From: Hephaestia mangrovi | GTDB taxonomy: Bacteria > Pseudomonadota > Alphaproteobacteria > Sphingomonadales > Sphingomonadaceae | Assembly (NCBI RefSeq): GCF_019880555.1 | Contig: NZ_JAINVU010000001.1 | Coordinates: 558,001 to 622,000, forward strand | Direction of reading: 5' to 3' | DNA: 64,000 nucleotides | Shown: positions 63,728 through 64,000 of the stretch, in pieces | Layout of the letters: the number at the start of each line of letters is the position of its first letter | How positions within the stretch are numbered: the stretch's first letter is position 1 | Made by a program: the position numbers and the translations under genes | The notes under the pieces: generated by a model | Told to the model about the DNA's origin: nothing | The model's input: only the letters and a program-made list of their open reading frames with translations | Databases searched by the model: none

Positions 63728-64000
63728 TCAGTCGTCGCTCGCCGCGCCGCCGGCAGTGCCGCTTGCCGTGGTGCGATCGACCGGGCGCACTGCGGCCGGG
63801 CTGGCGGCATTCGGCGCCGTCTCGGTCGCCGTGCCGGGCTGGCCCATGTTGCCGATCGTGCCGGCTTCGCCGCGGGTAACGATCTCGGCACCCGAATTGA
63901 GCGTCTTGCTCTGCTCGGGGCCGGGCTTCACCGGATGTTCCTCGATCAGCTTGTAGGCGCGCTGATACCACCAGGTGCCCGGATAATTGGCGCCGAGCAC
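63728..64000 (-). CDS. bamD: C-terminal part of the outer-membrane assembly lipoprotein BamD (partial)
   Basis: The frame runs off the right edge and ends at 63728, with 90 residues visible. The first part (LGANYPGTWWYQRAYKL) resembles the last tetratricopeptide helices of BamD/ComL. The remainder is a Thr/Ala/Gly-rich, low-complexity tail. BamD helps fold outer-membrane proteins. Its place upstream of recN supports the call, but the visible domain portion is short. Confidence 0.75.
   Translation of the reverse strand: MLGANYPGTWWYQRAYKLIEEHPVKPGPEQSKTLNSGAEIVTRGEAGTIGNMGQPGTATETAPNAASPAAVRPVDRTTASGTAGGAASDD

Overview
The window looks like a chromosomal segment of a sphingomonad (Alphaproteobacteria, Sphingomonas-like). 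The DNA is GC-rich with strong GC-rich codon bias. It carries the core order rpsM-rpsK-rpoA-rplQ at the left and bamD(partial)-recN-ligA at the right, plus three TonB-dependent receptors. Its xylose oxidation genes closely resemble the Caulobacter xyl genes as I remember them. This placement comes from gene content read by eye; no database search was possible.

Layout. Positions 1-10,032 are mostly housekeeping: the tail of a Lys/Ala/His-rich protein, an OmpR-type two-component pair, a small membrane protein, the S13-S11-RNA polymerase alpha-L17 operon, a prolyl oligopeptidase, an exported Ser/Asp-rich protein and guaA. An AT-richer spacer (10,033-10,273) then leads into a large accessory block (about 10.3-41.3 kb) that reads as one glucuronoarabinoxylan utilisation locus. 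It holds a TonB receptor with a flavin-dependent halogenase-like gene, and divergently a SapC-like and a cupin/JmjC-like gene. Next come a minus-strand operon of GH9, GH51 arabinofuranosidase, a CE1-like esterase and a sialate-O-acetylesterase-like acetyl esterase; an operon of GH43, xylulokinase and xylose isomerase; GH67 alpha-glucuronidase with a LacI-family regulator; an operon of 2-keto-3-deoxyxylonate dehydratase (xylX), xylose dehydrogenase, lactonase and sugar porter; and an SGNH esterase and a GH3 beta-xylosidase.

How it works together. The receptor would bring xylan fragments across the outer membrane. Periplasmic esterases and glycosidases would remove acetyl, glucuronosyl and arabinosyl groups, and the released pentoses would enter through the MFS porter. 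Xylose could then take the isomerase route (xylA/xylB, complete here) or the oxidative Weimberg/Dahms route, which is only partly encoded here: no xylonate dehydratase or alpha-ketoglutarate semialdehyde dehydrogenase is present. Nine imperfect copies of a 12-bp palindrome (GRTAKCGATACC; best copy GGTATCGATACC) lie in front of the transcription units of this block, some overlapping predicted core promoters. They are probably the operators of the LacI-family protein encoded in the middle of it.

Positions 41.3-64 kb are mixed: a PAP2 membrane protein, a thiamine-diphosphate enzyme divergent from an SMP-30 lactonase, a VIT1-type transporter, a succinyl-CoA:3-ketoacid CoA-transferase pair split by a lipoprotein acid-phosphatase gene, an epimerase, a LytS/LytTR-type pair, a DUF2946-like/TonB receptor/PepSY cluster, an HD-domain protein with possible di-iron ligands, a third TonB receptor, ligA, a lipoprotein, recN and the end of bamD. 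I saw no tRNA, rRNA, CRISPR array, insertion sequence or attachment site.
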